Of a stretch of DNA of 64,000 nucleotides, positions 61,271 to 64,000 are shown in pieces. Source of the DNA: Candidatus Gastranaerophilales bacterium. GTDB taxonomy: Bacteria > Cyanobacteriota > Vampirovibrionia > Gastranaerophilales > Gastranaerophilaceae. The notes beneath the pieces are model-generated. The model was given only the letters and a program-made list of their open reading frames with translations. It did not search any database and was not told where the DNA came from. Where the stretch lies: positions 248,001-312,000 of the forward strand of contig CALUVV010000002.1 in NCBI GenBank assembly GCA_944324305.1, in the 5' to 3' direction. How positions within the stretch are numbered: the first letter of the stretch is position 1; every line of letters begins with the position of its first letter. The translations under genes and the position numbers were made by a program.

Positions 61271-62473
61271 TTATTTTTCATCCAGAGCTGCAACACCGGG
61301 CAATACTTTTCCTTCAATAAATTCAAGAGAAGCACCGCCGCCTGTTGAAACGTGAGTGAAATCTTCAGCTTTAAAATATTTTTTAGCAGCTGAAACAGAG
61401 TCACCGCCGCCGATTACGGAAACAGCACCGTTTTTGGTTGCGTCAACAATTGCCTGCAATACCGCTTTTGTACCTTCTGCAAATTTCGGATTTTCGAATG
61501 CACCTACAGGGCCGTTCATCAAAATTGTTTTTGAATTTTTGATTACTTCCGCAAAAGCTTTTTGGCTGTCCGGACCTGCGTCAACGCCTTCAAATCCGTC
61601 AGGAATTTCGTTAATAGGAACGATTTTATTAGTTCCGTTTCCTGAGAAATCATCTGCGGCAAGAACATCTGTTGCCATAACAAGTTTTACACCCTTATCA
61701 GCAGCTTTCTTTTCAATAGCTTTTGCAACTTCCATTTGATCATCTTCACAAATAGAGTTACCGATTTTACCGCCGTTAGCTTTTACGAATGTGTAAGCCA
61801 TACCGCCGCCGATAATTAAGTTATCAACTTTGTCGATTAAGTTTTCCAAAACACCGATTTTAGAAGAAACTTTAGCTCCGCCAACTACTGCGGTGAAAGG
61901 TCTTTCAGGATTATCAAGAGCTTGAGACAAACATCTGATTTCTTTTTCCATTAACAAACCTGCAACAGCGGGTTTCAAAATATGAGCAACTTTTGCTGTT
62001 GATGTGTGTTTTCTGTGAGCTGCACCGAATGCATCGTTTACATAGAAATCACCTAATTTAGCAAGTTCTTCCGCAAAAGTCATATCATCGTCTTTTGCTT
62101 CTTCTGCTTTGTAGTAACGGATGTTTTCCAACAATGCAACCTGACCGTCTTTTAAAGCTTCCAATTCTTTATCTGCGCCTTCGCCGACCGGAGATTTAAC
62201 AAACAAAACATCTTCACCCAAAACTTTTGACATATATTTAGCAACAGGTTCAAGAGTAAATTCAGGTTTCCATTCACCTTTCGGTCTGCCTAAGTGAGCC
62301 ATTAAAATAATTTTAGCTCCCTTTTCCTGCAAAGCTCTTACAGTCGGCACAATTGCCTGAATTCTCGTGTCATCCGTTACATTGTGATTTTCGTCAAGAG
62401 GTACGTTAACGTCAACTCTTACAAGAGCGCGTTTACCTTTTACGTCGCCTAAATCGTTAATTGATTTTTTCAT
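61271..62473 (-). CDS. pgk: Phosphoglycerate kinase
   Basis: A 400-residue glycolytic enzyme: KRALVRVDVNVPLD, AHLGRPKG, GLLMEKEI, VVGGAKVSSKIGVL, and the nucleotide loop GGGDSVSAAKKY. Produces ATP from 1,3-bisphosphoglycerate. SD AAGGAG precedes the start. Monocistronic, divergent from the OmpH-like gene. Confidence 0.97.
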   Translation of the reverse strand: MKKSINDLGDVKGKRALVRVDVNVPLDENHNVTDDTRIQAIVPTVRALQEKGAKIILMAHLGRPKGEWKPEFTLEPVAKYMSKVLGEDVLFVKSPVGEGADKELEALKDGQVALLENIRYYKAEEAKDDDMTFAEELAKLGDFYVNDAFGAAHRKHTSTAKVAHILKPAVAGLLMEKEIRCLSQALDNPERPFTAVVGGAKVSSKIGVLENLIDKVDNLIIGGGMAYTFVKANGGKIGNSICEDDQMEVAKAIEKKAADKGVKLVMATDVLAADDFSGNGTNKIVPINEIPDGFEGVDAGPDSQKAFAEVIKNSKTILMNGPVGAFENPKFAEGTKAVLQAIVDATKNGAVSVIGGGDSVSAAKKYFKAEDFTHVSTGGGASLEFIEGKVLPGVAALDEK

Positions 62474-62605
62474 AATATATTCTCCTTATTTAAAAATAGA
62501 AAAATTTCGCACAATTATCATACAAAAAACATGAAATTAATCCAAGTAACCAATTAAAAATTTTATAATTCATTTTATCTTATGACTAAAAGAAAGGATT
62601 TACAG

Positions 62606-63073
62606 ATGAAGAAAAAAATATTAGCTGCACTTGTTGTAACAGGTGCCTTTGTTGCAGGTTATTCGATTAACAGCATTGCTGTTTCAAATACCAATCCTGA
62701 ATTCAGGGTTGCTGTAGTTGACATTCAAAAAATTGTCTCAAGTTCCTCGGAAATTAGAGCGTTAAAACTCGATCAGGATAAGCAGGTGAAAAATATGCAG
62801 GCTACAATCGAAAAAGCACGGGCAGAAATCGCGAAAGAAAAAGATCCCGCAAAAGTATCCGCATTAGAAGAAAAATACCGCAACGAAATTAACAAACAAA
62901 AACTCGCACTTGACACATCATATAACAATAAGTTAACCGCAATTGACAATAAAATTAAAACTGCCGTCGTTGAAAAAGCCCGTTCAATGAATTATAATAT
63001 GGTACTGCCGAAAAACACAGTACTTTTCGGCGGTGATGATATTACCGAGCAGGTTTCAACAATAATTAAATAA
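62606..63073 (+). CDS. OmpH/Skp-family periplasmic chaperone-like protein
   Basis: Read from ATG at 62606 (SD AAAGGA), 155 residues. Signal segment MKKKILAALVVTGAFVAGYS, then FRVAVVDIQKIVSSSSEIRALKLDQDKQ, the typical OmpH start, followed by a long charged coiled coil and a C-terminal strand (YNMVLPKNTVLFGGDDITEQV). Skp holds outer-membrane proteins during transport, consistent with the autotransporter here. Confidence 0.88.
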   Translation: MKKKILAALVVTGAFVAGYSINSIAVSNTNPEFRVAVVDIQKIVSSSSEIRALKLDQDKQVKNMQATIEKARAEIAKEKDPAKVSALEEKYRNEINKQKLALDTSYNNKLTAIDNKIKTAVVEKARSMNYNMVLPKNTVLFGGDDITEQVSTIIK

Positions 63074-63074
63074 C

Positions 63075-63515
63075 TTATTTCATAAAAATATTTATCATAA
63101 TCGGACTTGAACCTTTATCATGTGTATCGCGCCAAATCTGATTAGTAATTTGTTTTTGCTGAATATTCCTGCTGTACTGGTCATTAACAAAAAGCTGACG
63201 CTTTCTCAATGTTTCATAGCAAGTGCTGCTTAAATCACTTTGAAGAGCATCGCATTCCGCAAGGCCCAATTCAAAATCTTTTCTTCTTTCCGCCCAATAA
63301 TTATATATGGCTTGAGTAGACTTTGTTCCCTCAGGCCAAAACCATTTAATTTCTTTATACTCGGCTTTTTCAAGCCCCTTAGGACAAAAGTCTTTCCATA
63401 CCGGACGGGATGCCGCAGCAGCAGCTAATAAAGGCAGGCTTTCCGCATTTGCATACTGAAAAACAAAAATTAAGGCCGATATTAAAAAAATAAGTTTGCT
63501 AAATCCCTCTCTCAT
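63075..63515 (-). CDS. Small secreted Cys-containing protein, unknown
   Basis: A 146-residue protein with a signal peptide (residues 1-24, ending ANA) and four cysteines (DFCPKG, ECDALQ, STCYET). The body is Trp- and Arg-rich (EIKWFWPEG, YNYWAERRKDFE). Its 3' end abuts the OmpH-like gene, 2 bases away. No family recognised. Confidence 0.65.
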   Translation of the reverse strand: MREGFSKLIFLISALIFVFQYANAESLPLLAAAAASRPVWKDFCPKGLEKAEYKEIKWFWPEGTKSTQAIYNYWAERRKDFELGLAECDALQSDLSSTCYETLRKRQLFVNDQYSRNIQQKQITNQIWRDTHDKGSSPIMINIFMK

Positions 63516-63586
63516 ATTTATATATTATAAATTATGTAATAAATTTTTGCAATCTCTCAACAATTATATATGCTATAATAGTAGTG

Positions 63587-64000
63587 ATGAATGAGAATTT
63601 AAAACAAACATTAAAACTGCTTCCGTCGCTTCCGGGATGTTATATTTATTATAACAAAGAGGGAGAAGTTATCTATGTCGGGAAAGCAAAAATTCTCAAA
63701 CGCCGTGTACTAAGCTACTTTAACAGGAAACATGACAGCGTTAAGGTTAATGTTCTTGTTTCACAAATTGAACGGCTTGAATACATTATTACGAATACGG
63801 AAGTCGAAGCTCTAATCTTAGAAAGTCATTTAATCAAAAAATACAAACCGAGATATAATGTATTGCTTAAAGATGATAAAAAATATCCGTACTTTTTGAT
63901 TACAGACGAAGATTTTCCGCGGATTACCATTGTCCGCAAAAAAAACATGAACCCCGAAAAAGGAAGATATTACGGTCCCTACACTGATGTAAGAGCCATG
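63587..64000 (+). CDS. uvrC: Excinuclease ABC subunit C, N-terminal part
   Basis: The frame from ATG at 63587 runs open to the window end (138 residues). It is the GIY-YIG nuclease domain of UvrC: LPSLPGCYIYYNKEGEVIYVGKAK, VEALILESHLIKKYKPRYNVLLKDDKKYP and GRYYGPYTD. UvrC makes both incisions in nucleotide excision repair. TGCTATAAT, an extended -10, stands upstream at about 63571-63579. The gene continues beyond the window. Confidence 0.95.
   Translation, partial: MNENLKQTLKLLPSLPGCYIYYNKEGEVIYVGKAKILKRRVLSYFNRKHDSVKVNVLVSQIERLEYIITNTEVEALILESHLIKKYKPRYNVLLKDDKKYPYFLITDEDFPRITIVRKKNMNPEKGRYYGPYTDVRAM

Overview
The window is AT-rich bacterial DNA from a Gram-negative (diderm) organism: it carries an autotransporter, an OmpH/Skp-like periplasmic protein and many signal peptides, alongside ordinary housekeeping genes. 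The repeated, nearly identical prepilin N-termini (FTLAEVLITLGIIGVVAA), scattered as single genes, suggest a gut Melainabacteria-type cyanobacterium (Gastranaerophilales/Vampirovibrionia). That placement is inference from gene content; there is no rRNA here to confirm it.

Layout. 1-9 kb: end of an unknown gene, a large autotransporter, hydroxylamine reductase with a divergent Crp/Fnr regulator, a DHA2 exporter, a cupin, an SMR transporter and tRNA-Glu. 9-18 kb: hydrolase, alcohol dehydrogenase, XRE regulator, FkbM methyltransferase, parvulin, GGDEF and HD proteins, then hom-thrC. 18-30 kb: pseudopilins, TPR proteins, phosphoesterase, MBL hydrolase, CCA-adding enzyme, a large SF1 helicase-nuclease, TPM protein and LemA. 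31-40 kb: a fatty-acid cluster (yceD-rpmF-plsX-fabH-fabD, then fabG-acpP-fabF), interrupted by a pseudopilin/XRE pair, then tpiA. 40.2-43.9 kb: a candidate small RNA and a complete diversity-generating retroelement (DGR). 43.9-64 kb: ribE-ribBA, GNAT, more pseudopilins with large cargo domains, TPR proteins, peptidase U32, Fe-alcohol dehydrogenase, UDP-xylose synthase, pgk, OmpH and the start of uvrC.

The most interesting content is a dispersed family of nine orphan type IV pilin-like (pseudopilin) genes. They fall without overlap into two control classes. Five (18333, 28560, 33572, 41354, 57264) each sit divergently beside a small DNA-binding regulator gene (four XRE, one ribbon-helix-helix) with palindromes in the shared promoter region. 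The other four (23459, 46788, 50339, 59077) have no such regulator but carry a run of 10-11 G just after the start codon, upstream of the prepilin motif. In all four, 11 G joins leader and prepilin in one frame, while 10 G runs into a TAA a few codons later. As given, one gene is ON (11 G) and three are OFF (10 G), which looks like contingency (phase-variable) switching.

One regulator-linked pseudopilin is also the target of the DGR. Its last ~40 codons are a C-type-lectin-like (DUF1566/Lcl) variable region that matches a 122-bp template repeat 803 bp away with exactly 12 differences, all at template-strand adenines. The element has a DGR reverse transcriptase, Avd and a terminator right after the template. 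The order is RT - target - avd - TR, with the RT upstream. The window therefore shows one organism apparently diversifying pilin-like surface proteins by three means: gene-specific repressors, on/off slippage and targeted hypermutation. Pilus assembly genes (ATPase, platform, prepilin peptidase) are not in this window.
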